From Clostridia bacterium (GTDB taxonomy: Bacteria > Bacillota > DSM-521 > Neomoorellales > SLTJ01): a stretch of 9,526 nucleotides of DNA. The position numbers and the translations under genes are program-made. The stretch lies in assembly GCA_014360105.1 (NCBI GenBank), contig JACIYD010000035.1:1-9526 (forward strand). The letters run 5' to 3'. The notes beneath the pieces were generated by a model. It saw only the letters and a program-made list of their open reading frames with translations. It made no database searches and had not been told where the DNA came from. Below, one piece after another: positions 1 through 5,514 of the stretch (positions are counted from its first letter, which is position 1; each line of letters opens with the position of its first letter).

Positions 1-48
1 GCGGTACTGCTTGGCGCGGCAGTGGGTGATTTGATTCCGCTTGGGTAA
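1..48 (+). CDS. C-terminal end of an unidentified upstream gene (partial)
   Basis: Frame 1 is open from the first base and ends at TAA 46-48, encoding AVLLGAAVGDLIPLG. The hydrophobic, Gly/Ala-rich tail ends 26 bases before the nagA start, and the nagA ribosome binding site follows its stop directly, so it may be the preceding gene of the same operon. Amino-sugar kinases and related enzymes are common neighbours of nagA, but 15 residues are too few to name a family. That the frame is coding is inferred only from its position and composition. Confidence 0.4.
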   Translation, partial: AVLLGAAVGDLIPLG

Positions 49-61
49 ATGCCGGCTTGAT

Positions 62-66
62 GGAGG
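62..66 (+). promoter_or_regulatory. Shine-Dalgarno of nagA, decides the start
   Basis: GGAGG at 62-66, followed by AAA, lies 8 bases before an in-frame TTG at 75. The upstream in-frame candidates, TTG 57 and ATG 60, have no purine-rich site in front of them, and ATG 60 overlaps the GGAGG itself. The start at 75 is therefore preferred. Confidence 0.7.
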
Positions 67-74
67 AAAGTGCG

Positions 75-1268
75 TTGTCCGCCGCAAGGCAGTGGCGTAT
101 CTCCGGTGGGCGCGTGGTTACTCCTGCCGGAGTGATTGCGCCGGGAGAAGTAGTCATCCGGGGAGAGAGGTTGGTCGCAGTCGGTCCTTACGGGGCTTTT
201 GGTAAGGATCCGGGGGAGAAGGTGGTCAGCGCCGACGGCTGCTGGGTCATACCCGGTTTCATCGATCTGCACTTCCACGGCGCGGTCGGCGCCGATGTAA
301 TGGACGCCTCCGCCGCAAGCCTGCTTTCTCTCAGTCTTTTTCATGCCCGGCACGGCACGACCGCCTTTTTGGCCACCACGGTGAGCGCTCCCCGGGAGGA
401 ACTGCGTGAAGTGGTCCGCCGCGCGGCGGCCTGGTCGGAGGAGGGCGACGGCGGAGCCCGGCTCTTGGGAGTACATCTAGAGGGCCCCTACCTCAATCCC
501 GCCTACGCCGGCGCGCAACCCTCCGCCTGGCTGCGGCCTCCCGACCGGGAGGAAATGGCAGACCTGCTGGCGATCGCACCCGGCTGCGTCAAAATGGTCA
601 CCCTGGCCCCGGAACTGCCCGGCGCTTTGGAACTAATCGGCTTTCTTCGCCAGCAAAAGGTGGTGGTTGCCGCGGGCCACACCGGCGCCACCTTCGCCCA
701 GGCCAGGCCTGCCTTGCGGGCCGGCTTGAGCCATGTCACCCACCTCTTTAATGCGATGCGGCCCCTGCACCAGCGGGAACCCGGGCTGGCGGGACTCGCC
801 CTGGCCGAGCCGGTGCTCGGCTTCAGCCTGATCGCCGATGGGGTCCATGTCCATCCGGCGATGCTTAAGATTGCCTTGGGGCTACCGCGGAGGGGGTGCC
901 CGGTCCTGATCAGCGACGCCCTGCCGCTCTGCGGCCGGGATAAGGGGACGTACACGTGGTGCGGCCGCAGGGTTACGCTACAAGAAGGAGGGGCGCGCCT
1001 GGACGACGGAACGCTTGCGGGAAGCGTGACCACACTGGACCGGGCACTGCTCAACCTCACCCGGTGGCTGGACCAAGACCTCCCCGCGGTGTTGCCTCTG
1101 GTGACGGCGAATCCTGCGCGCCTTCTGGGGATGATGGGAGAAATGGGTCGGCTTGTTCCTGGTGCCCTGGCCGATCTGGCCGTACTTGACGACGGGCTGG
1201 AAGTGTGCCTTACCGTGGTCGGCGGCCGGGTGGTTTATGCCGGCCCCGCCTTCTCCGGGGTTCCCTGA
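75..1268 (+). CDS. nagA: N-acetylglucosamine-6-phosphate deacetylase
   Basis: NagA (EC 3.5.1.25) hydrolyses GlcNAc-6-phosphate to glucosamine-6-phosphate and acetate in the cytoplasm, feeding recycled cell-wall or scavenged amino sugar into glycolysis or back into wall synthesis. It is an amidohydrolase-superfamily protein. From the TTG at 75 it has 397 residues, normal for the family. Visible motifs are HFHG (His66, His68), HLEGPY (metal-ligand Glu136), AGHTGA (His202), THLFNAM (His223), ADGVHVHP, the catalytic Asp of ISDA (Asp281), and C-terminal GSVTTLD and TANPARLLG. The N-terminal strand region and last ~50 residues form the small beta-sandwich domain typical of amidohydrolases. Longer starts at 57 or 60 are possible but lack a ribosome binding site. 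nagB and a GlcNAc kinase are not in this window. Identity is secure from the motif set; the exact start is less so. Confidence 0.95.
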   Translation: MSAARQWRISGGRVVTPAGVIAPGEVVIRGERLVAVGPYGAFGKDPGEKVVSADGCWVIPGFIDLHFHGAVGADVMDASAASLLSLSLFHARHGTTAFLATTVSAPREELREVVRRAAAWSEEGDGGARLLGVHLEGPYLNPAYAGAQPSAWLRPPDREEMADLLAIAPGCVKMVTLAPELPGALELIGFLRQQKVVVAAGHTGATFAQARPALRAGLSHVTHLFNAMRPLHQREPGLAGLALAEPVLGFSLIADGVHVHPAMLKIALGLPRRGCPVLISDALPLCGRDKGTYTWCGRRVTLQEGGARLDDGTLAGSVTTLDRALLNLTRWLDQDLPAVLPLVTANPARLLGMMGEMGRLVPGALADLAVLDDGLEVCLTVVGGRVVYAGPAFSGVP

Positions 1269-1299
1269 TAACTGGTCTGTTCCCGGTTAGTTCCTTGCG

Positions 1300-1327
1300 G
1301 TCTTTGGCTCCCAGCACAAAGACTTTC
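1300..1327 (+). terminator. possible weak terminator of nagA
   Basis: GTCTTTGGCT (1300-1309), a CCC loop, AGC, a bulged A and CAAAGAC (1317-1323) form a 10-bp hairpin about 30 bases after the nagA stop, followed by only TTTC. The U-run is short, and the same left arm can pair instead with 1390-1405, so termination here could be absent or conditional. Confidence 0.3.
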
Positions 1328-1440
1328 AGCATCGTGGCAAGCCGAAATTGCGCAAGCCTCACTCCTGCCCGCACGGCTCACGTTAACGAGGGAGCCATAG
1401 ACCGCCCAACCAAGTGGGGATACGTCAGACCTGATTAGGC

Positions 1441-1467
1441 TTGACGGCCGTGCAGGATTGCTATACC
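1441..1467 (+). promoter_or_regulatory. possible hsp20 promoter with overlapping dyad
   Basis: TTGACG (1441-1446) and TATACC (1462-1467) resemble -35 and -10 boxes, but the spacer is only 15 bases. The -10 lies inside the 1459-1482 dyad (TACCC-TAAT-GGGTA core), which could be an operator. No CIRCE element (HrcA) or CtsR-type repeat is visible. The -35 is also the 3' arm of the 1423-1446 hairpin, so the match may be coincidental. Confidence 0.35.
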
Positions 1468-1524
1468 CTAATGGGTAAAGCAGACAGGCCGGGCCAAACA
1501 ATTTAGGAGCGGGGAGGGAAAACC

Positions 1525-1983
1525 ATGTATCCCATGCGGTGGGAACGGCAGCCCTTCGGCGACCTGATGCGGGAAATCGGTCGCTTGCGGGAGGAAGTGG
1601 ACCGCATCGTGAGCGGCGTTATCCAGCAACTGCCCTTCGTAGGCCGCGAGGGCGCCGCCTGGCAGCCAAGCATTGAACTTTATGAAACGGATCGGGAAGT
1701 GGTATTACGTGCCGACCTGCCGGGCGTCGACCCCAAGGAGCTAGAGGTCGAGGTGCGTGAGGGAGAGGTAATAATCCGGGGGCAACACCGCGAGGAAAAG
1801 GAAGCACGCACGGAAAACTACTACCATGCGGAACGCCGCTACGGCAGCTTCTTCCGCCGTGTCTCCCTCCCGGTACCGGTCAAGGCAACCGAGGCCAAGG
1901 CTTCCTATAAGAACGGTGTCCTTGAGGTAAGGGTACCCAAAGACATCAGGGAAAAGGGTTATCGCGTACCCATTGAAGAATAA
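1525..1983 (+). CDS. hsp20: Hsp20 / alpha-crystallin small heat-shock protein
   Basis: This is an ATP-independent holdase chaperone that forms oligomers and binds unfolding proteins in the cytoplasm under heat or other stress. It has 152 residues, typical length. The N-terminal arm (about residues 1-45) is rich in charged helix, starting MYPMRWERQPFGDLMREI. The alpha-crystallin domain follows (about 46-140), with PSIELYETDREVVLRADLPG, the GEVIIRGQ strand, the ERRYGSFFRRVSLP segment and the family signature NGVLEVRVPK. The tail ends in YRVPIEE, whose V-P-I matches the I/V-x-I/V oligomerisation motif. The start is supported by GGGAGGG at 1512-1518, 6 bases before the ATG. A possible promoter lies 60-85 bases upstream. 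It is not part of the usual dprA neighbourhood. Family assignment is secure; regulation is not visible beyond the dyad at 1459-1482. Confidence 0.95.
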   Translation: MYPMRWERQPFGDLMREIGRLREEVDRIVSGVIQQLPFVGREGAAWQPSIELYETDREVVLRADLPGVDPKELEVEVREGEVIIRGQHREEKEARTENYYHAERRYGSFFRRVSLPVPVKATEAKASYKNGVLEVRVPKDIREKGYRVPIEE

Positions 1984-2069
1984 GTCCTGCTGGCCCGGCC
2001 TGTGACCTCACCCGGGTGCCGGTCCGTGCAAGCAGATCCTGGAAGCGACAAAGGGGAAAAGGGCCTGAG

Positions 2070-2084
2070 CGAGGAGGGACCTCG
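2070..2084 (+). promoter_or_regulatory. hairpin covering the Shine-Dalgarno of the small membrane ORF
   Basis: CGAGG (2070-2074), loop AGGGA (2075-2079) and CCTCG (2080-2084) form a perfect 5-bp stem ending directly against the ATG at 2085. The Shine-Dalgarno GAGGAGGG (2071-2078) is half in the stem and half in the loop, so ribosome access could depend on the helix opening. That it acts as a switch or thermometer is inference. Confidence 0.45.
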
Positions 2085-2201
2085 ATGACGTTGGAGCAAT
2101 ACCTGCTGGCTTTTGCCGGGATGGGTGTCCAGCTATTTCTTCTTTATCTCGTCCTGTTTCTCGTAGCTGGCAGGCGCAAGACCCCGAGGGCGCACATGTA
2201 G
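2085..2201 (+). CDS. small single-pass membrane protein, function unknown
   Basis: A 38-residue frame starts at ATG 2085 behind a strong GAGGAGGG site 6 bases upstream and ends at TAG 2199-2201. It begins MTLEQYLLAFAGMGVQ, then has a very hydrophobic run (LFLLYLVLFLVAG), giving one transmembrane helix from about residue 5 to 29. The basic tail GRRKTPRAHM predicts C-terminus in, N-terminus out by the positive-inside rule. There is no signal-peptidase site or other motif. It sits 101 bases after hsp20 and 125 bases before dprA with no clear terminator between, so co-transcription with hsp20 is possible. The frame could be extended upstream to 2016 without Met, but the ribosome binding site argues for 2085. 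I do not recognise a family. The strong site plus clean membrane topology is the evidence that it is a real gene. Confidence 0.6.
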   Translation: MTLEQYLLAFAGMGVQLFLLYLVLFLVAGRRKTPRAHM

Positions 2202-2326
2202 AGGCTTGCGGCGGGTGGGCGGCGTGGTGTGCCGCAGAGCTCGGGGGCCGGCGGCAGGGGCGGTGCGCAGGTTGCGCTTGGACGCCACGGGTGGGGTAGA
2301 AGGGTTAGGAGTGATGGCAGGAGGGC
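2202..2326 (+). other. G-rich untranslated leader before dprA
   Basis: By hand count this stretch has 67 G and 25 C in 125 bases on the coding strand, with repeated G runs such as GGCGGGTGGGCGG near 2209-2222, GGGGGCCGGCGGCAGGGG near 2243-2260 and GGGTGGGG near 2290-2296. A small hairpin GCGGC / GCCGC lies at 2219-2235. No T-rich terminator tail and no convincing -35/-10 pair were seen, so the promoter of dprA is not identified. Two-layer G-quadruplex folding of the RNA is possible. Confidence 0.4.
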
Positions 2327-3439
2327 ATGGCAGCGGCACCTAGCGATGACGAGGCGAGGCAAGCTTATTGGTTGGCCCTCAGCAAGATCGAGGGTGTTGG
2401 CGGGCGCCGTTTGCGTGTCCTGGTGGGACATTTCGGCTCGCCGGAAGCGGCCTGGAGGGCTAGGGCAGACGAGATAAAGGGCCTGCCGGGTTGGGGAGAT
2501 AAGGTCCGGGAGGCCTTCCTCAGCCAGCGGGCGCGTATCGATCCGGCGAAGGAATACCGCGCCGCCAGGCGTGCCGGGATTGAGATCTGGACGGTCGAGG
2601 ACGAACGCTATCCGGAGTTGCTCCGCGAGATACCCGATCCGCCGCCAGTGCTCTTCGCGCGCGGTCGGCCCGTTCCCCCAGACGCGGTTTTGTTAGCTAT
2701 CGTGGGAACGCGGCGGGCCAGCGCCTACGGCCGGCGGGTCGCCCGCGAGTTGGCACGAGCGGTAACCGCCGCCGGCATGGGAGTAGTGAGCGGCCTGGCG
2801 CGGGGCATCGATACCGAAGCCCACCTGGGCGCCCTGGAGGCCGGGGGCTTCACCGTCGGTGTACTGGGTTGCGGGCTCGATATGGTTTACCCGCCCGAAA
2901 ACGGCCGGCTTTACGCCGCGGTGGCGGCCCACGGTCTCTTGCTTAGTGAATTCCCCCTGGGCACGCGCCCCAGGGCGGGCAACTTTCCTGCGCGCAACCG
3001 TATCATTAGCGGCCTGGCCAGAGGGGTGGTAGTGGTGGAGGCCGGGGAAAGAAGCGGTGCGCTCATCACGGCGGACCTGGCACTGGAGCAGGGACGCGAT
3101 GTTTTTGCGGTGCCGGGGCCGGTGACCAGTCCGTGCAGCCGGGGCAGCAACAGCCTGATCAAACAGGGAGCGAAGCTGGTCGATAGCGCGGCAGACATTC
3201 TGGAAGAATACGGGCTGGTCCCGCCTCCGCGGGCAGCGGAGCATGTTTCCCCCGCAAAGCTGGAACCGCGGGAAAGGCGCATTCTTGGACTTCTCGGGGG
3301 TACGCCGGTCCAACTGGAAGAATTGGCCGAACTGAGCGGATATAATATAAGCGAGTTGGCCCAGGTGCTGACCCTACTGGAGCTCAAAGGGCTGGTACAG
3401 CAGCTTCCCGGGAAACAGTTTATCGCCCGGGAGAGGTAG
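2327..3439 (+). CDS. dprA: DNA processing protein DprA (Smf)
   Basis: DprA binds incoming single-stranded DNA during natural transformation and loads RecA on it. It is also widely conserved in bacteria not known to be competent. The 370 residues show three parts. An N-terminal helix-hairpin-helix / SAM-like region (about 10-70) contains the segment IEGVGGRRL. A Rossmann-type core follows (about 85-290) with IVGTRRASAYGRR (from residue 125), GVVSGLARGIDTEAH, LGCGLDMVYPPEN, the ssDNA-binding NFPARNRIISGLA, and GALITADLALEQGRDVFAVPG. A C-terminal winged-helix domain (about 312-370) carries LEPRERRILGLL and KGLVQQLPGKQFI. The start is forced: an in-frame TGA lies at 2312-2314 and ATG 2327 is the first start codon after it. 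The ribosome binding site AGGAGGG (2319-2325) is unusually close, one base before the ATG. topA follows after 11 bases. Confidence 0.96.
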   Translation: MAAAPSDDEARQAYWLALSKIEGVGGRRLRVLVGHFGSPEAAWRARADEIKGLPGWGDKVREAFLSQRARIDPAKEYRAARRAGIEIWTVEDERYPELLREIPDPPPVLFARGRPVPPDAVLLAIVGTRRASAYGRRVARELARAVTAAGMGVVSGLARGIDTEAHLGALEAGGFTVGVLGCGLDMVYPPENGRLYAAVAAHGLLLSEFPLGTRPRAGNFPARNRIISGLARGVVVVEAGERSGALITADLALEQGRDVFAVPGPVTSPCSRGSNSLIKQGAKLVDSAADILEEYGLVPPPRAAEHVSPAKLEPRERRILGLLGGTPVQLEELAELSGYNISELAQVLTLLELKGLVQQLPGKQFIARER

Positions 3440-3450
3440 GGGGGAGAAAT

Positions 3451-5514
3451 TTGGCCAAAGTGCTGGTTATCGTGGAGTCGCCGGCCAAGGCCCGCACGTT
3501 GAGCAAGATTCTCGGCCGCAACTACCTGGTTAAGTCTTCTATGGGTCATGTCCGCGATCTGCCACGCAGCCAGTTTGGCGTAGACGTACAAAATGGTTTT
3601 GAACCCAAATACATCACCATCCGCGGTAAAGGGGAAATTGTGCGTGAGCTGCGCGAAGCGGCCAGAAAGTCCGGCCGGGTTCTCCTTGCTTCCGATCCCG
3701 ACCGGGAGGGTGAAGCTATTGCCTGGCACCTGCAGAAACTGTTGGAAATAGACGAGGAGAGGCCCTGTCGCATTGAATTCCACGAAATTACCCCTCCGGC
3801 GGTGAGCGCCGCGGTACGGCAACCCCGTCCCATTGATCACCGCTTGGTCGACGCCCAGCAAGCACGACGCGTGCTGGATCGCCTGGTCGGTTACAACCTT
3901 AGCCCGCTACTCTGGCAAAAGGTCAAAAGGGGCTTAAGTGCCGGCCGGGTGCAGTCGGTAGCCGTCCGCCTCATCTGCGACCGGGAAGAGGAGATTCGCA
4001 ACTTCGTCCCCGAGGAGTACTGGAGCCTTACCGCGACCCTGCGTACCCCTCAGGGCGAGGAGTTCGCCGCCAAGTTGGTAAAAAGGGCCGGCGAGCAGCT
4101 TACCATTCGCAATGCGCAGGCGGTGGACGAAATCGTTGCTGCGCTGCGCGGCGCCACCTACACGGTGCACGCGGTCACCCGGCGGGAAAGAAAACGCCAG
4201 GCACCACCTCCCTTTATTACCAGCACCCTTCAGCAGGAGGCAGCCAAACGCCTCAATTTTACTGCCAAACGGACGATGGCGATCGCGCAACAGCTTTACG
4301 AAGGTATTACCCTTGGTGCGGCAGGTCCGGTCGGGCTGATTACCTATCTGCGCACCGATTCCCCACGCGTTTCACCGTTGGCCCAAGAAGAGGCACGCCG
4401 TTACCTTTCCCAGCGCTTCGGGGAAGACTATCTGCCGGCGACTCCGCCGGTATACAAGAAAGAAGGTCAGGCCCAGGACGCGCACGAGGCCATCCGACCC
4501 ACCGCCGTGGAACGCGAACCGGAAACCATCAAGCAATATCTCACCGCCGACCAGTACCGCCTCTACCGTTTGATCTGGCAGCGTTTTCTCGCGAGCCAAA
4601 TGGCCCCGGCCCTTTTTGAAGTTACCACGGTGGAGATCGGCGCAGGCGAGTTTCTCTTTCGAGCCAACGGGCAGGTCTTGCGTTTCCCCGGGTTCCTCCA
4701 GGTATACAGCGAGGCGGAGGAGGAAACCCGGTTGCCGCTTTTAGAACCGGAAACGGTCTTACAACTGGTGGCCCTTGAGCCCAAGCAGCATTTTACCCAG
4801 CCACCGCCGCGCTACACCGAGGCATCGTTGGTGAAGGCATTGGAAGAAAAAGGTGTGGGGCGGCCCAGCACCTATGCCCCGATTATCGAAACCATCCTGG
4901 CGCGCAACTACATCAAGCGGCAAGAGCGCCAGTTTGTGCCCACGGAACTGGGCTTCGTCGTGGTGAACCTGCTCAAAGAATATTTCCCTGACGTGGTCGA
5001 CGTGGAGTTTACCGCTCAGATGGAGAAACAGCTTGACCTCGTGGAAGAAGGTAAGCTGGCATGGCGCAAGGTGGTGGGCGATTTCTATACGCCTTTTCGC
5101 CAGGTGCTGGCCCGGGCCGAACAGGAAATCGGGGCCATTGAAGTGGCCGAGGAGACCAGCGAAGAACGCTGTCCCAAATGCGGCCGCCGCATGGTGGTGA
5201 AGTCCGGCCGTTACGGCAAGTTTCTTGCCTGCCCCGCCTTTCCCGAGTGCCGCAGTACGAGGCCTTACCAGGAAGAAGTTGGGGTGGGGTGTCCGCGGTG
5301 CGGGGGGAAGGTCGTAGTGCGCCGGGGCAGGAAAGGAAGGCAGTTTTACGGGTGCAGCCGTTACCCGGAGTGCGACTATCTTTCCTGGGATAAGCCGACG
5401 ACGGTCACTTGTCCCACTTGCGGAGAACGCCTGGTAGAGAAAGCCGGCCGCGGCCGGACGCCGCGGTTGGTCTGCCCGAAGTGCGGCCACAAGGAAAGGG
5501 GGCAGAGCGGTTGA
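3451..5514 (+). CDS. topA: DNA topoisomerase I (type IA, TopA)
   Basis: TopA relaxes negative supercoils by cutting one strand through a 5'-phosphotyrosine and passing the other. It has 687 residues, usual for Gram-positive enzymes. The Toprim domain (about 1-115) shows VIVESPAKA with Glu9 and the acidic triad in ASDPDREGEA (Asp82, Asp84, Glu86). The core follows with RVLDRLVGYNLSPLLW and GLSAGRVQSVAVRLI, the catalytic loop GLITYLRTDS with active-site Tyr299, and EGQAQDAHEAIRPT. The RPSTYAPII motif comes before three C-terminal four-cysteine zinc ribbons starting at Cys574, Cys614 and Cys654 (the last closing at Cys675 and Cys678). The TTG start has a GGGGGGAG site at 3439-3446 that overlaps the dprA stop codon, and the family N-terminus (MAKVLVIVESPAKA) begins exactly there. 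The 3' end overlaps trmFO by four bases. It is probably co-transcribed with dprA and trmFO. Confidence 0.98.
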   Translation: MAKVLVIVESPAKARTLSKILGRNYLVKSSMGHVRDLPRSQFGVDVQNGFEPKYITIRGKGEIVRELREAARKSGRVLLASDPDREGEAIAWHLQKLLEIDEERPCRIEFHEITPPAVSAAVRQPRPIDHRLVDAQQARRVLDRLVGYNLSPLLWQKVKRGLSAGRVQSVAVRLICDREEEIRNFVPEEYWSLTATLRTPQGEEFAAKLVKRAGEQLTIRNAQAVDEIVAALRGATYTVHAVTRRERKRQAPPPFITSTLQQEAAKRLNFTAKRTMAIAQQLYEGITLGAAGPVGLITYLRTDSPRVSPLAQEEARRYLSQRFGEDYLPATPPVYKKEGQAQDAHEAIRPTAVEREPETIKQYLTADQYRLYRLIWQRFLASQMAPALFEVTTVEIGAGEFLFRANGQVLRFPGFLQVYSEAEEETRLPLLEPETVLQLVALEPKQHFTQPPPRYTEASLVKALEEKGVGRPSTYAPIIETILARNYIKRQERQFVPTELGFVVVNLLKEYFPDVVDVEFTAQMEKQLDLVEEGKLAWRKVVGDFYTPFRQVLARAEQEIGAIEVAEETSEERCPKCGRRMVVKSGRYGKFLACPAFPECRSTRPYQEEVGVGCPRCGGKVVVRRGRKGRQFYGCSRYPECDYLSWDKPTTVTCPTCGERLVEKAGRGRTPRLVCPKCGHKERGQSG

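Larger units (their letters stand above)
1297..1482 (+). ncRNA. candidate structured RNA (or inverted-repeat element), family unknown
   Basis: This gap of more than 200 bases holds no convincing gene but much complementarity. S1: GCGGTCTTTGGCTCCC (1297-1312) pairs with GGGAGCCATAGACCGC (1390-1405), 15 of 16 positions. S2: GCACGGC (1371-1377) pairs perfectly with GCCGTGC (1447-1453), with CCT/AGG extending it across a 4-base bulge; it interleaves with S1 as a pseudoknot would. S3: hairpin 1423-1446, CGTCAG/TTGACG (with a G-U pair), one A-C mismatch, CCT/AGG, GATT loop. S4: hairpin 1459-1482, TGCT-A-TACCC / GGGTA-A-AGCA with a TAAT loop. Local alternatives compete with S1: 1300-1323, and GGCTC 1375-1379 with GAGCC 1392-1396. 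The strand is assumed. It could be a riboswitch-like leader, a solitary guide or intron-type RNA, or a decayed element; the ends are approximate. Confidence 0.4.

Noticed and set aside
503..1060. Minus-strand frame (185 codons) opposite nagA
   Set aside because: Low-complexity Arg/Ser/Pro-rich shadow of nagA.
1297..1405. Miniature inverted-repeat transposable element with 16-bp terminal repeats
   Set aside because: The arms could be terminal repeats, but the flanks TTCCTT and CCAACC show no target-site duplication, and further stems extend beyond the right arm to 1482. Not excluded, only less favoured than a structured RNA.
1235..1501. Minus-strand open frame of 88 codons across the nagA-hsp20 gap
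   Set aside because: It overlaps the nagA 3' end and the inverted-repeat region, and I recognise no domain. The structure explains the sequence better than coding.
1269..1524. CIRCE or CtsR-type heat-shock operator before hsp20
   Set aside because: No TTAGCACTC-N9-GAGTGCTAA repeat and no tandem GGTCAAA-like heptads were found.
1984..2040. Hairpin CCCGG / CCGGG after hsp20 as terminator
   Set aside because: The arms are short, the loop is 13 bases, and there is no T-run, so it is not supported as an intrinsic terminator.
2278..2302. Promoter for dprA (TTGGAC with TAGAAG)
   Set aside because: The spacer is only 13 bases and both boxes are poor matches.
2911..3861. Long minus-strand frame (316 codons) across dprA and topA
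   Set aside because: It lies opposite two secure genes, in GC-rich DNA where antisense frames stay open by chance, and the translation has no recognisable motifs.
4759..5490. Minus-strand frame (243 codons) opposite the topA 3' half
   Set aside because: It is the shadow of the topA zinc-ribbon region, with no motif or ribosome binding site support.
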